Translations under genes and position numbers: made by a program
From: Oryzomicrobium terrae
GTDB taxonomy: Bacteria > Pseudomonadota > Gammaproteobacteria > Burkholderiales > Rhodocyclaceae
Assembly: GCF_008274805.1 (NCBI RefSeq)
Contig: NZ_CP022579.1
Span: 496,001-560,000 of the forward strand
Length of the DNA stretch: 64,000 bases
Direction: 5' to 3'
The notes under the pieces: generated by a model
Told to the model about the DNA's origin: nothing
The model's input: only the letters and a program-made list of their open reading frames with translations
Databases searched by the model: none
In this document: positions 16,104 to 24,893 of the stretch, in pieces
Position numbering within the stretch: the first letter of the stretch is position 1
Layout of the letters: every line of letters starts with the position of its first letter

Positions 16104-17306
16104 TCACCATAGGCTTTCCCGTTCCGGGGTGGCGGTGATGTTGTGGATCGACAGGTCGGCGCCGTTATATTCGTCTTCCGGGTCGAGGCGTAGGCCGAGA
16201 ATGGCGCGCAGGGTGCCATACACGATGGCGGAGCCGGCCAGGGCGACGGCGATGGCGAGCAGGGTCATCAGCAGCTGGGGCAGGAAGGCCACGCCACCGG
16301 AGCCGCCCAGGGCATGGCTGCCGAAGATGCCGCAGGCCAGGCCGCCCCAGGCGCCGCACAGGCCGTGCAGGGGCCACACGCCGAGCACGTCGTCGATCTT
16401 CCAGCGGTTCTGGGTGAGGGTGAACATGTAGACGAACAGGGCGCCGGCGACCACGCCGGTGACCAGTGCCCCCATCGGGTGCATCACGTCGGAGCCGGCG
16501 CAGACGGCCACCAGCCCGGCCAGGGGGCCGTTATGGATGAAGCCCGGGTCATTCTTGCCCACCACCAGGGCGGCGAGAATGCCGCCGACCATGGCCATCA
16601 GGGAGTTGATTGCCACCAGGCCGGAAATCTTGTCCAGGGTCTGAGCGCTCATGACGTTGAAGCCGAACCAGCCCACCGCCAGGATCCAGGCGCCCAGGGC
16701 GAGGAAGGGGATGGAGGAGGGCGGGTGGGCGGCAATGGCGCCGTCCTTGCTGTAGCGGCCGCGCCGGGCGCCGAGCAGCAGCACCGCCGGCAGGGCCAGC
16801 CAGCCGCCCATGGCGTGCACCACCACCGAGCCGGCGAAGTCGTGGAACTCGGCGCCGAAGCTGGCTTTCAGCCATTCCTGAATGCCGAAGGCCTGGTTCC
16901 AGGCGATGCCTTCATAGAACGGGTAGACAAAGCCCACCAGGCAGAAGGTGGCGGCCAGCTGGGGGTTGAACTTGGCCCGCTCGGCGATGCCGCCGGAGAT
17001 GATCGCTGGAATGGCCGCAGCGAAGGTGAGCAGGAAGAAAAATTTGGTCAGTTCGAAGCCGTGGTTGGCCGAGAGCACGTCGGCGCCATGGAAGAAGTGG
17101 GTACCGTAGGCGACGCCGTAGCCGATGAAGAAATAGGCGATGGTCGATACGGCGAAGTCGGACAGGATTTTGACCAGGGCATTGACCTGGTTCTTCTTGC
17201 GGACGGTGCCCAGTTCGAGAAAGGCGAAGCCGGCGTGCATGGCCAGCACCATGATGGCGCCGAGCAAGACGAAAAGGGTGTCCGAAGCGGACTGATGGTT
17301 CTCCAT
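16104..17306 (-). CDS. amtB: Ammonium transporter
   Basis: 400 residues with 11 predicted TM helices. The conserved pore His pair is present in VVVHAMGGW and WPLHGLCGAWGG, and FAFLELGTVRKKNQ is a hallmark near the N-terminus. The start is at ATG 17306 with AGGAGG five bases upstream; an upstream in-frame codon at 17330 lacks this. It conducts NH3/NH4+ across the inner membrane. No glnK lies beside it, which is unusual; GlnK/GlnB must be elsewhere. A sigma-54-like element 31-46 bp upstream suggests NtrC control together with glnA. Confidence 0.95.
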   Translation of the reverse strand: MENHQSASDTLFVLLGAIMVLAMHAGFAFLELGTVRKKNQVNALVKILSDFAVSTIAYFFIGYGVAYGTHFFHGADVLSANHGFELTKFFFLLTFAAAIPAIISGGIAERAKFNPQLAATFCLVGFVYPFYEGIAWNQAFGIQEWLKASFGAEFHDFAGSVVVHAMGGWLALPAVLLLGARRGRYSKDGAIAAHPPSSIPFLALGAWILAVGWFGFNVMSAQTLDKISGLVAINSLMAMVGGILAALVVGKNDPGFIHNGPLAGLVAVCAGSDVMHPMGALVTGVVAGALFVYMFTLTQNRWKIDDVLGVWPLHGLCGAWGGLACGIFGSHALGGSGGVAFLPQLLMTLLAIAVALAGSAIVYGTLRAILGLRLDPEDEYNGADLSIHNITATPERESLW

Positions 17307-17336
17307 GGTGCCTCCTGAAAACGGATGCACCGCAAT

Positions 17337-17352
17337 TGCAATAGTCGTTCCA
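17337..17352 (-). promoter_or_regulatory. Sigma-54-type promoter for amtB
   Basis: On the minus strand TGGAAC-GACTA-TTGCA matches the -24/-12 consensus TGGCAC-N5-TTGCA with one mismatch, and its start point would fall about 19 bp before the amtB ATG. A TGCACC half-site of NtrC lies at 17425-17430, about 100 bp further up. Confidence 0.6.
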
Positions 17353-17446
17353 GCTTGATGCTGGAAAAAACATTCAACAAATCAGACGATTATGAGTTTG
17401 ACGCGAGGCTGACAGCCCTAAAGCGGTGCATGCGCCGCATAGGAGA

Positions 17447-17477
17447 ACCAAATCGGTGCGTCCGGCACCGATTTGGT
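17447..17477 (-). terminator. Perfect 13-bp hairpin after mltA
   Basis: ACCAAATCGGTGC / GCACCGATTTGGT with a 5-base loop starts 27 bases after the mltA stop. There is no long T-run, so termination efficiency is uncertain. A role as a binding site upstream of amtB is an alternative. Confidence 0.55.
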
Positions 17478-17503
17478 GAGCGTGTCGGCGACAGTTGCGC
17501 CGC

Positions 17504-18724
17504 TCAGCGCGGCCCCACGCCCGGGGGCAACAGCACCCACATGCGGCCCTTTTGCTTCATCCGTCCGGCCAGACTGCCGGCGTCCGGGCCGAAGCCCCAG
17601 AAGAAGTCGGCCCGCACCACGCCCTTGATGGCGCCGCCCGTGTCCTGGGCCAGCATCAGGCGGTTGAGGGGGCGCTCCTCGTTGGGCCAGGTGGTGGCGA
17701 GGAACACCGGTGCGCCGAGCGGCGTGGTGCGCGGGTCCACCGCCAGGCTGCGGGTGTCGCTCAGGGGCACGCCGAGGGCGCCGATGGGGCCACCCTCGGC
17801 GTTCTTCAGTTCACGGAAGAACACGTAGCTGGGGTTCTCGTTGAGCAGGGCCTGGACCTTGGTCGGATTGGCCCGGGCCCAGCCCTGGATGCCCTGCATG
17901 CTCGCCTGCTCCGGCTTCAGCTCGCCCCGCTCGATCAACACCCGGCCGATGGACTGGTAGGGGTGGCCGTTCTGGTCGGCGTAGCCGACGCGCAGGAGCG
18001 AGCCGTCCGGCAGCTTGACCCGGCCCGAGCCCTGGATTTGCAGGAAAAACAGCTCGATCGGGTCGTCCACCCAGGCGATCGCCTTTTCGCCCAGCTTGGC
18101 TTCCCGGGGCGCCAGCTCGGCCCGGGACCAGTAGGGCACCACCTTGTTGCCCTGCAGGCGGCCGCGTAGGCGCAGGTTCTTCAGCTCGGGGAAGAGGTCG
18201 GAAAGCTCGATGGTGAGCAGGTCGGCGGGCACCGGCAGCACCGGGTGCTGGGTTGGATTGAGCCGTTGCCGGCTGCCGCTGAGCAGGGGTTCGTAGTAGC
18301 CGGTGATCAGGCCGTTGTCGGCGCCGTCCGGATTGACGAGGCGCCAGGGGATCAGGCGGGATTCGAAGAAGCGCCGTGCGGTGGTGCTGTCCGGCGTGCC
18401 CAGGGTCGCCGCCTCTTCACAGGTGCCGCGCCACAGGGGCCAGTCGCGGCGCGATTTCATGCCGCGGCAGGAATTGAGAAAGCCCGGCCAGGCAGCGGCG
18501 AGATCGTCGTCCTGCCAGCCCGGCAGTTCGTCGAAGCGGGCCGGTTGCAGCGGCGGCGCGGCGGGGGCGGTGGGCGCGGCCGGCTTTTCACCGGGGCAGA
18601 CCGGACAGGGGGCGGGGGGCCGGGTGGCGCAGCCGGCAGTCACCAGGGCGAGGGCCAGCGCGGCGGCCCCGGCCAGGCGTTGGAGGCGTTGGTGGGGGGC
18701 AGGGATTCGGCTAAGGTGTCGCAT
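17504..18724 (-). CDS. mltA: Membrane-bound lytic murein transglycosylase A
   Basis: 406 residues. A lipobox (LVTAGC, C32) makes it an outer-membrane lipoprotein. The MltA domain covers the middle (GLITGYYEPLLSGSR), and the C-terminal 3D domain has AQDTGGAIKGVVRADFFWG with the catalytic Asp region. It cleaves the glycan backbone of murein to 1,6-anhydro products. The start is the ATG at 18724, since the frame's upstream TTG has no support. The gene is divergent from the DUF815 ATPase gene, 70 bp apart. Confidence 0.93.
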   Translation of the reverse strand: MRHLSRIPAPHQRLQRLAGAAALALALVTAGCATRPPAPCPVCPGEKPAAPTAPAAPPLQPARFDELPGWQDDDLAAAWPGFLNSCRGMKSRRDWPLWRGTCEEAATLGTPDSTTARRFFESRLIPWRLVNPDGADNGLITGYYEPLLSGSRQRLNPTQHPVLPVPADLLTIELSDLFPELKNLRLRGRLQGNKVVPYWSRAELAPREAKLGEKAIAWVDDPIELFFLQIQGSGRVKLPDGSLLRVGYADQNGHPYQSIGRVLIERGELKPEQASMQGIQGWARANPTKVQALLNENPSYVFFRELKNAEGGPIGALGVPLSDTRSLAVDPRTTPLGAPVFLATTWPNEERPLNRLMLAQDTGGAIKGVVRADFFWGFGPDAGSLAGRMKQKGRMWVLLPPGVGPR

Positions 18725-18794
18725 TCGCAAAGTATACCCCGGGCGAAAAGCTGCCTTCGCCCGGCACCGTCCACCTTACTTGTGTGTTTCTGCC

Positions 18795-19991
18795 ATGGCC
18801 CGACTTCCCGCTGCCTCCAAGAAATCCGCTGCACCGGCCCAGCCGGTGTCCCCCGTCGTTGCTGCTGATGCCGCCGATCCCCTGCTGGTCTTCCTTGCCC
18901 GGGCCGAAAGCGTTCTGGCCCGGCTGGAGCCCCTGCTGCCGCCGGTGCCCGCTGAGCCCGACTGGGCCGCCCCCGCCTTCCGCTGGGTCAAGACCGGCGG
19001 TTTGGGCAACGTGGGCCACACCGGTCGCCTGGTGGCGGTACAACGCCTGGCGCCGATGCGCCTGGCCGACTTGCGCGACATCGACGAGCAGAAGGCCCGG
19101 GTGGTCGCCAACACCCGCCAGTTCCTCGCCGGCAAGCCGGCCAACAACGTGCTGATGACCGGCACCCGGGGGTGCGGCAAGTCGTCCCTGGTACGCGCCC
19201 TGCTCAACGAGTTTTCCGGCCGCGGCCTGCGTGGCATCGAGGTGGACAAGGCCGACCTGGTGGATCTTCCGGAAATCGTCGCCCGGGTGGCCCACCGCCC
19301 CGAGAAGTTCCTGGTGTTCTGCGACGACCTGTCCTTCGAAACCGGCGAAGTCGCCTACAAGGCGCTGAAGTCGGTGCTCGACGGGTCCCTCGCCGACGTG
19401 CCGCCCAACGTGCTGATCTATGCCACTTCCAACCGCCGCCATCTGATGCCCGAGTACTTCTCGGAAAACGCCGAAACCAAGGTGGTGGACGGCGAGATCC
19501 ATCCCGGCGAGGCGGTGGAGGAAAAGGTATCCCTGTCCGAGCGCTTCGGCCTGTGGGTGTCCTTCTACCCCTTCGACCAGGACGCCTACCTGAACATCGT
19601 CAACCACTGGCTCGCCCACTTCGGCCTGACCCCGGCGGAAATCGCCGCCGCCGAGCGGGATGCCCTCAACTGGGCCCTGGGCCGCGGCTCCCGCTCCGGC
19701 CGGGTGGGCTGGCAGTTCGCCAAGGACTACGCCGCCCAGCGCAAGGCCCCGGTCCCGGCCAAGGCGAAGGTTGCCGCGACGAAGCCGAGCTCCGCGACGA
19801 CGGCGATCGCAAAGCCGGCAGCCAAGCCTGCTGCGAAGCCCGCTGCCAAGTCTGCGGCAAAGACATCGGCCAAGGCGCCGGCCAAAACCGGTGCAAAGGC
19901 TGTGGCCAAGCCGGTGGCGAGCGCACCGTCCACCACCAAGGCGGCTCCGCGCAAGACGGCCACGGCCCGCACCGCCGGGGGGCGCAAGTGA
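18795..19991 (+). CDS. DUF815-family AAA+ ATPase with Lys/Ala-rich tail
   Basis: 398 residues. Walker A GTRGCGKSS (about 123-131) and Walker B FLVFCDDLSF (about 175-184) belong to the DUF815 P-loop family, whose function is unknown. NVLIYATSNRRHLMPEYF is the family's sensor-1 region. Residues from about 320 to the end are an Ala/Lys/Pro-rich, histone H1-like tail with repeated AKPAAK units, probably binding nucleic acid or another polyanion. It starts at ATG 18795; longer upstream frames lie antisense to mltA. Its stop overlaps the GTG of the MutT-ThiE gene by four bases, so the two are coupled. Confidence 0.88.
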   Translation: MARLPAASKKSAAPAQPVSPVVAADAADPLLVFLARAESVLARLEPLLPPVPAEPDWAAPAFRWVKTGGLGNVGHTGRLVAVQRLAPMRLADLRDIDEQKARVVANTRQFLAGKPANNVLMTGTRGCGKSSLVRALLNEFSGRGLRGIEVDKADLVDLPEIVARVAHRPEKFLVFCDDLSFETGEVAYKALKSVLDGSLADVPPNVLIYATSNRRHLMPEYFSENAETKVVDGEIHPGEAVEEKVSLSERFGLWVSFYPFDQDAYLNIVNHWLAHFGLTPAEIAAAERDALNWALGRGSRSGRVGWQFAKDYAAQRKAPVPAKAKVAATKPSSATTAIAKPAAKPAAKPAAKSAAKTSAKAPAKTGAKAVAKPVASAPSTTKAAPRKTATARTAGGRK

Positions 19992-20995
19992 GCGACAACG
20001 CCGCAACCACCGCTTGCGCCGATACTGCCGCGCCGCGTCCGGTCACCCACGTGGCGGCGGCGGTGCTGCTGCGCCAGGGGCCGGCCGGCACCGAGTTCCT
20101 GCTCGCCCGGCGCCCCGAGGGCAAGGTCTACGCCGGCTGGTGGGAGTTTCCCGGCGGCAAGGTGGAACGGGGCGAAACCGATGCCCAGTGCCTGGTACGG
20201 GAGCTGCAGGAGGAGATGGCCATCACCGTCACCGCCGCCACCCCCTGGATCACCCGCCGCTTCGAATATCCCCACGCCTCGGTACGCCTCAAGTTCTTCA
20301 AGGTGACCGCCTGGGAGGGGGGCGCCGCCGACGGCGACATCCACGCGGTGGAGCACGACGCGGTGGCCTGGACGCCCCTGGGCGCTCCGGCCGCGGTGGC
20401 GCCGGTGCTCCCCGCCAACGGGCCGATCCTGGAGGCCCTGGGACTGCCCGAGGTCTATGCCGTCACCGATGCCGGCGCCCATGGCGTGGCGGCCGAACTG
20501 GCCCGCCTCGACGCTGCCTTGGCCGGCGGCCTGCGCCTGGTCCAGGTGCGGGAGAAGGGTGATGGCCTGGATGGCGCGGCGCGGCGCGATTTCGCCGCTG
20601 CCGTGGTGGCCCGGGTCCATGCCGTCGGCGGCCGGGTGCTGGTCAACGACGATGTGGAACTGGCCCGGGCGGTGGGGGCCGACGGGGTGCATCTATCCTC
20701 GTCCGCCCTGCGCGCTGCCGCCGTCCGGCCGGACATGCCCCTGGTGGCTGCGTCCTGCCACGACGCGGCGGAACTGGATGCGGCCATCGCCCTGGGTTGC
20801 CAGTTCGCCGTACTGGGGCCGGTGGCCCCCACTGCCAGCCATCCGGGGACGGCGCCCCTGGGCTGGGGGCGCTTTGCCGAGCTGGTGGAGGAAAGCCCGA
20901 TCCCGGTCTATGGGTTGGGCGGCTTGAGCGCCGCCGACCTGCCGGCGGCCCGGGCCGCCAACGCCCACGGCGTGGCCGCCCTGCGCGGCTGGTGA
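19988..20995 (+). CDS. Nudix hydrolase fused to a thiamine-phosphate-synthase-like domain (MutT-ThiE)
   Basis: 335 residues, GTG start inside the upstream stop (GTGA). Residues 10-140 form a MutT-type Nudix domain with box GGKVERGETDAQCLVRELQEE. The last Gly of the classical REUXEEXGU is Met here. Residues about 155-335 form a TIM-barrel like ThiE/TenI (RLVQVREKG, VNDDVELARAVGADGVHL, GLGGLSAADL). The Nudix half is expected to clean 8-oxo-dGTP. The ThiE-like half may be catalytic or regulatory. The fusion is known from proteobacteria, but its combined role is not settled. A terminator follows. Confidence 0.9.
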   Translation: MSDNAATTACADTAAPRPVTHVAAAVLLRQGPAGTEFLLARRPEGKVYAGWWEFPGGKVERGETDAQCLVRELQEEMAITVTAATPWITRRFEYPHASVRLKFFKVTAWEGGAADGDIHAVEHDAVAWTPLGAPAAVAPVLPANGPILEALGLPEVYAVTDAGAHGVAAELARLDAALAGGLRLVQVREKGDGLDGAARRDFAAAVVARVHAVGGRVLVNDDVELARAVGADGVHLSSSALRAAAVRPDMPLVAASCHDAAELDAAIALGCQFAVLGPVAPTASHPGTAPLGWGRFAELVEESPIPVYGLGGLSAADLPAARAANAHGVAALRGW

Positions 20996-21016
20996 GGCGT
21001 CGCTCAGGAGGAAGAA

Positions 21017-21045
21017 GGGCCGCGCTGTCGCGGCCCTTTTCTTTT
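21017..21045 (+). terminator. Rho-independent terminator after mutT-thiE
   Basis: Stem GGGCCGCG / CGCGGCCC (4-base loop) followed by TTTTCTTTT, 22 bases after the stop. Confidence 0.9.
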
Positions 21046-21124
21046 GTCTGCCGGTACTGCCACCCGAAGGAGCGCAGGCACCGCGCTTTGCGCGCTGTGC
21101 GTCGCGGTGAATGCGGGGTGTCGC

Positions 21125-21706
21125 CTACCGGCTTCCGGTCGGCGCGTCGGCCTGCCATTGCCGGCGCGGCAGACGGTACAGGCAGTGACGCTGCAGGGGA
21201 TGACCGGCGGGCAGGTCGGGGTGGTCGAAGTCCCCCGCGTCGTCCCGGGCCATGCCCAGCCGCGCCATCAGCGCCCGGGAGCGGGCGTTGGCCAGGGTGG
21301 TGAAGGCCACGATCTCGTCCAGGCTGAGTGCGTCGAAGCCGAACCCCAGGGCGGCCCGGGCCCCTTCGCAGGCCAGGCCCTGGCCCCACCAGGCCCGGGC
21401 CAGTCGCCAGCTGATCTCGACGCCGGGGGAGAAGGGCAGGGCGGCGGCCGGCACGTGCAGCCCGATCAGGCCGATACAGGTGCCGGCGGCCTTGGCTTCC
21501 ACCGCCCACAGGCCCCAGCCCCGCGCGGCGATCAGGCTGGTGCAGCGCTCCACGATGGCGTCGCTCTCGGCCCGGGCCAGGGGGGCGGGAAAGCAGGCCA
21601 TCACCTCGGGGTCGGCGCACAGGGCGGCAAAGGGCGCCCGGTCGGCCTCCCGCCACTGGCGCAGGATCAGGCGGTCGGTTTCGAGGATGGGGAGGGATGG
21701 GGTCAT
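21125..21706 (-). CDS. GNAT acetyltransferase, RimJ/RimL type
   Basis: 193 residues. It opens with LETDRLILRQWREADRAPF, the RimJ/RimL-like start. The acetyl-CoA region is the stretch WWGQGLACEGARAALGFGF, followed by FTTLANARSRALMARLGM. It may acetylate a ribosomal or other N-terminus or a small molecule; the substrate cannot be told. It ends 26 bases from the MgtC gene upstream and may be co-transcribed with it. Confidence 0.85.
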   Translation of the reverse strand: MTPSLPILETDRLILRQWREADRAPFAALCADPEVMACFPAPLARAESDAIVERCTSLIAARGWGLWAVEAKAAGTCIGLIGLHVPAAALPFSPGVEISWRLARAWWGQGLACEGARAALGFGFDALSLDEIVAFTTLANARSRALMARLGMARDDAGDFDHPDLPAGHPLQRHCLYRLPRRQWQADAPTGSR

Positions 21707-21731
21707 GTCGTGGCTGTGGGCACGGTTGGTC

Positions 21732-22424
21732 TTAGTCGCCGGTGGGCGAGATGCGGAAGGCGCGCACCTGGGGGAGCCGGCGCAGGGCGTCGGCGAGGCG
21801 CGAGGTGTTGGTCGGGTCGATGGTGCGAATGACCATGCGGTACTCGAAGGACAGTCCGTCGTCGGATACCCGGTAGCTCATGTTGGCGATGGTGAAGCCG
21901 TGGCTTACCAGCAGCGCGCGTACCTCCGCTTCGGGCATGGCCGCGTCCCGGTCGAAGCGCAGGGCGTGGTGGGCGTAGGAATGGGACGGCAGGCGGGCCT
22001 CGATCCAGCGGAAGGCGGAGAGGATGCCCAGGGTGAGCAGGGTCGCCAGGATCGCCGGGAAGTAGAAGCCGACGCCGATCAGGATGCCGATGGCGGCGGT
22101 GATCCAGATCGAAGCGGCGGTGGTCAGGCCGCGCACGCTTAGGCCTTCCTTGAAGATCACGCCGGCGCCGAGAAAGCCGATGCCGGTCATGATGCCCTGG
22201 GCCATCCGGGTCGGGTCGGTGCGCACCGTGTCCAGGGGCACGCCGGGCAGCCACTTCCACTGGTAGAGGGTCACCAGCATCAGCAGGCTGGAGGCGAGGC
22301 AGACCAGGGTGTGGGTGCGAAAGCCGGCGGGGCGGGCGTGAAAGCTGCGCTCCAGCCCGATGATGCCGCCGGCGACCAGGGCGCCGATGAGATGGATGGC
22401 GATTTCGGGGATGTCCGTGTCCAT
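21732..22424 (-). CDS. MgtC/SapB-family membrane protein
   Basis: 230 residues. It has about five N-terminal TM segments with the family signature GGIIGLERSFHARPAGFRTH, MAQGIMTGIGFLGAGVIF and GLTTAASIWITAAIGI, then an ACT-like cytoplasmic tail (about 150-230) as in long MgtC proteins. MgtC family members affect Mg2+ homeostasis and the F-ATPase in pathogens; the role in this organism is unknown. AGGAGG lies five bases before the ATG. No leader peptide or Mg2+-riboswitch could be recognised in the 276 bp upstream. Confidence 0.88.
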   Translation of the reverse strand: MDTDIPEIAIHLIGALVAGGIIGLERSFHARPAGFRTHTLVCLASSLLMLVTLYQWKWLPGVPLDTVRTDPTRMAQGIMTGIGFLGAGVIFKEGLSVRGLTTAASIWITAAIGILIGVGFYFPAILATLLTLGILSAFRWIEARLPSHSYAHHALRFDRDAAMPEAEVRALLVSHGFTIANMSYRVSDDGLSFEYRMVIRTIDPTNTSRLADALRRLPQVRAFRISPTGD

Positions 22425-22626
22425 GGAGCCTCCTGGAAAAACGGGGGGATGTCGCCGCCGCCACGGGAAAGAGCGGCCGCGGCGCGGCGAGCGAGCAATG
22501 CCGATGGCATTGGTCGATTGTCCCGACGGGCTGCCGCCCCGGTCAAGGTTCGCAGCAGCATCGGGCAGAAAACGGCGGTGCCTTCACCGGCATGCCGGAA
22601 GTCCGCGCCCCTGGCCGAAAAGCAAC

Positions 22627-22648
22627 GGGCCGCTGCGAAGAGCGGCCC
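22627..22648 (-). terminator. Terminator after yacG
   Basis: Perfect stem GGGCCGCT / AGCGGCCC with a 6-base loop. The minus strand continues GTTGCTTTTC. It lies 53 bases past the yacG stop. Confidence 0.65.
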
Positions 22649-22700
22649 TGGGTGCGGAGTTCCAAGGGGGCTGGCTGGAGAGCCGCGCCCCGCTTAGGGT

Positions 22701-22907
22701 TTAGGCCGACGGTTCGTCGAGCCCCCCGTCGTTTTCGGCCAGCGGCACCCGGTAGCTTTCGGTCGCCCAGGCCCCCAGGTCGATCAGCTTGCAGCGTTCC
22801 GAACAGAACGGCCGCCACGGATTTTCCGGGGACCAGGGTTGTTCCTTGCCGCAGGTGGGGCAGGGAACCTTGGGGGCGGTGGACGGTGCGGGGGCGGGCG
22901 TGCTCAT
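22701..22907 (-). CDS. yacG: DNA gyrase inhibitor YacG (zinc protein)
   Basis: 68 residues. Zinc ligands CPTC (16-19) and FCSERC, followed by KLIDLGAWA, are the YacG signature. In E. coli it binds GyrB and blocks DNA binding. The ATG at 22907 is followed directly by the zinc domain, and the longer upstream frame is antisense to the chemoreceptor end. It usually sits beside zapD and coaE; here a chemoreceptor gene intervenes. Confidence 0.9.
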   Translation of the reverse strand: MSTPAPAPSTAPKVPCPTCGKEQPWSPENPWRPFCSERCKLIDLGAWATESYRVPLAENDGGLDEPSA

Positions 22908-22920
22908 GGCGCGGATTTTC

Positions 22921-24552
22921 TCACGCCAGCTTGAAGCGAGCCACCGAGGAACGCAGGGCGTCGGCCAGTTGTTCGAGGGACTGGGCGGTCTGGGCGGTTT
23001 CCTTGACCGAACGGTTGTTGTCCTCGGCCATCTGGGCGATGCGTTCCACGTTGCCGGCCACGTCGTTGGCGGCACTGCTCTGCTCCTTGAGCGCCGAGGA
23101 GATTTCCTGGACGTGGGAGAGCACCGCCTCGGAGCCTTCGCGGATGCGGGTGATGGCCGAGCCGGCTTCGGCGGCCAGGTCGCGGCCTTCGGTCACCTGG
23201 GCCAGGCTGGCCTGCATGTTGGCCACCGCCTGGCGGGTGCCGTTCTGGATCTGGCCGATCATGTCGGCGATCTCGCGGGTCGAGGTGGCGGTGCGTTCGG
23301 CCAGCTTGCGCACTTCATCGGCAACCACGGCGAAGCCGCGCCCCTGCTCGCCGGCCCGGGCCGCCTCGATGGCGGCATTGAGCGCCAGCAGATTGGTCTG
23401 CTCGGCGATTTCCTGGATCACGCCGACGATCGACGAAATCTCGCCGGAGCGGCGCTCCAGTTCGACGATGTCCTGGGAGGTGGCGGTCACCGTGTCGGCA
23501 ATCTGCTGAATGCGGCTGACGGTGCGTTCGATCACCGCGCTGCCGGTCTGGGCGATGTTGCCGGATTCGTGGGCGATGGCGGCGGACTCGCCGGCACTGC
23601 TGGCGACGTGGTTCACGCTCACAGTGAGCTGCTCCATGCCGGCGGCCATGGCCGAGGAGGCCTCGCTCTGGTTGGCCGAGGACTGTTCCAGGTCGCCGGC
23701 GGCGGCGCAGATCTGGCGCGCCGAACTGGCCACCGTAGCGGCGTTGGCGGCGATGTCGGTGAGCATGGTGCGCAGCTGTTGCTGCATGGTGGCGATGGCC
23801 TGGAGCAGGGCGCCGATCTCGTCGCCGCCCTCCCGCTGCACCACCATGGTCAGGTCGCCCCGGGCGGTAGCCTCGGCGGCCTGCACGGCGCGGCGCAGGC
23901 GTTTGACGATGCTGGCCGACAGGGTCATGGCGACCACGACCGCGATCGCGGCAGCGAGCAGGCCGCTGCCCATCAGGGACCAGTTGGTCAGCTTGCGCAG
24001 TTGTTCGAGTTCGGCGGTCTGGTCGGCCAGGCGGCCCCGTTCTTCGTCGGCGATTTCCAGGAGCAGGCTACGCATCGCTTCCAGGCGCTCGCGGCCGCGG
24101 CCGGAGGCCACCAGGGCTTCCAGATCGGTCAGCTTGCCGTAGCCCGAGCTGATGTCGTCGCGCATTTCCACCATCGGCGCCACCGCCAGGTTGGACCACT
24201 TGATTGCCGAGACCTCCAGGCTGGCCAGGCGGTCCTGCTGCGCGGGATTGTCCTCGGTGAGCTTCTTGGTCTCGTCGATCAGGGTCTTGAAGCGTTCGCG
24301 GCCGTGGTTGAGCGGCGTCAGGAACTCCGGCTGGCCGGCCAGGGCGTACCCCTGGGCGCCGGCCTCCATGCTGACCAGGGCTTCCTTGATGCCCTCGACG
24401 TTCACGATCACGTTGTAGGTGTGCTCGGTGACCCGGTTGGCCTCTTCGAGGCGGGCCAGGTTGCGCCCGGTGAGGGCGATGATGACGATGAAAATGGCGA
24501 GAATGACGCCGAAACCGAGAAAGAGCTTGGTCTTTACGGCCAATTTGCCCAT
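22921..24552 (-). CDS. Methyl-accepting chemotaxis protein with CHASE3-like sensor
   Basis: 543 residues: TM1 (about 9-29), a helical periplasmic CHASE3-type domain (about 35-180), TM2 (about 190-212), HAMP, then the signalling domain. The signalling domain holds the invariant hairpin [20 protein letters not shown] and [18 protein letters not shown]. It signals to CheA/CheW; the ligand is unknown. No CheR/CheB-binding pentapeptide is at the C-terminus (it ends RFKLA). It is inserted between yacG and zapD. Confidence 0.93.
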   Translation of the reverse strand: MGKLAVKTKLFLGFGVILAIFIVIIALTGRNLARLEEANRVTEHTYNVIVNVEGIKEALVSMEAGAQGYALAGQPEFLTPLNHGRERFKTLIDETKKLTEDNPAQQDRLASLEVSAIKWSNLAVAPMVEMRDDISSGYGKLTDLEALVASGRGRERLEAMRSLLLEIADEERGRLADQTAELEQLRKLTNWSLMGSGLLAAAIAVVVAMTLSASIVKRLRRAVQAAEATARGDLTMVVQREGGDEIGALLQAIATMQQQLRTMLTDIAANAATVASSARQICAAAGDLEQSSANQSEASSAMAAGMEQLTVSVNHVASSAGESAAIAHESGNIAQTGSAVIERTVSRIQQIADTVTATSQDIVELERRSGEISSIVGVIQEIAEQTNLLALNAAIEAARAGEQGRGFAVVADEVRKLAERTATSTREIADMIGQIQNGTRQAVANMQASLAQVTEGRDLAAEAGSAITRIREGSEAVLSHVQEISSALKEQSSAANDVAGNVERIAQMAEDNNRSVKETAQTAQSLEQLADALRSSVARFKLA

Positions 24553-24646
24553 GGTGCAGTCCTCCTTGGGGGATGGAAGAGGTGGAAAGGTTGGTGAATT
24601 GTTGTGTGCCCGCCAGGGGGCTTCCGACCTCGGTGCGACCGATGGT

Positions 24647-24667
24647 AAAGGCCTTTCGGCCTTTTTT
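24647..24667 (+). terminator. Terminator-like hairpin in the chemoreceptor leader
   Basis: AAAGGCC / GGCCTTT with a TTTC loop, then TTT. It faces the plus strand, where no gene precedes it. On the minus strand it lies 95 bp before the chemoreceptor ATG, so it may be a relic or an attenuator. Confidence 0.45.
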
Positions 24668-24839
24668 CCAGCCTCTTCAACTAGTGGAAATCACTGATAT
24701 TCCAGAAGAATTTAACCGTTTTTTTGATAGGGGAATGGGGGCTGCCTGCCCACGGTTGGCATAACCAGCCTGGCCGTGCGTCAGGGACCCCGCCCCGGGC
24801 CGTGACCCGAACCTCGGCGGCATGGCGATGCCGCAAACG

Positions 24840-24863
24840 AAAAGCCCCGCGAGGGGCGGGGCT
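24840..24863 (-). terminator. Terminator after zapD
   Basis: AGCCCCGC / GCGGGGCT (5-base loop) followed on the minus strand by TTTTC, 31 bases after the zapD stop. Confidence 0.85.
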
Positions 24864-24893
24864 GTGTCGGGGGGCCTGGGAAAGCGGCGAGGC

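Larger units (their letters stand above)
24553..24893. other. Intergenic region between zapD and the chemoreceptor gene
   Basis: No gene in 341 bp. It contains the chemoreceptor leader, an AT-rich stretch 24700-24735 that may hold its promoter, a small hairpin at 24647-24664 and the zapD terminator at 24840-24863. A good FliA (sigma-28) promoter was not found. Confidence 0.6.

Noticed and set aside
16314-17318. A 334-residue plus-strand open frame
   Set aside because: It is a shadow of amtB caused by high GC; low-complexity Gly/His/Asp-rich composition.
22789-24597. A 602-residue plus-strand open frame
   Set aside because: Antisense to the chemoreceptor and yacG; repetitive Gly/Leu-rich translation with no domain.
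24553-24893. Sigma-28 promoter for the chemoreceptor
   Set aside because: A TAAA with 15-base spacing was seen near 24717, but its second box (AGTGATTT) matches GCCGATAA poorly.
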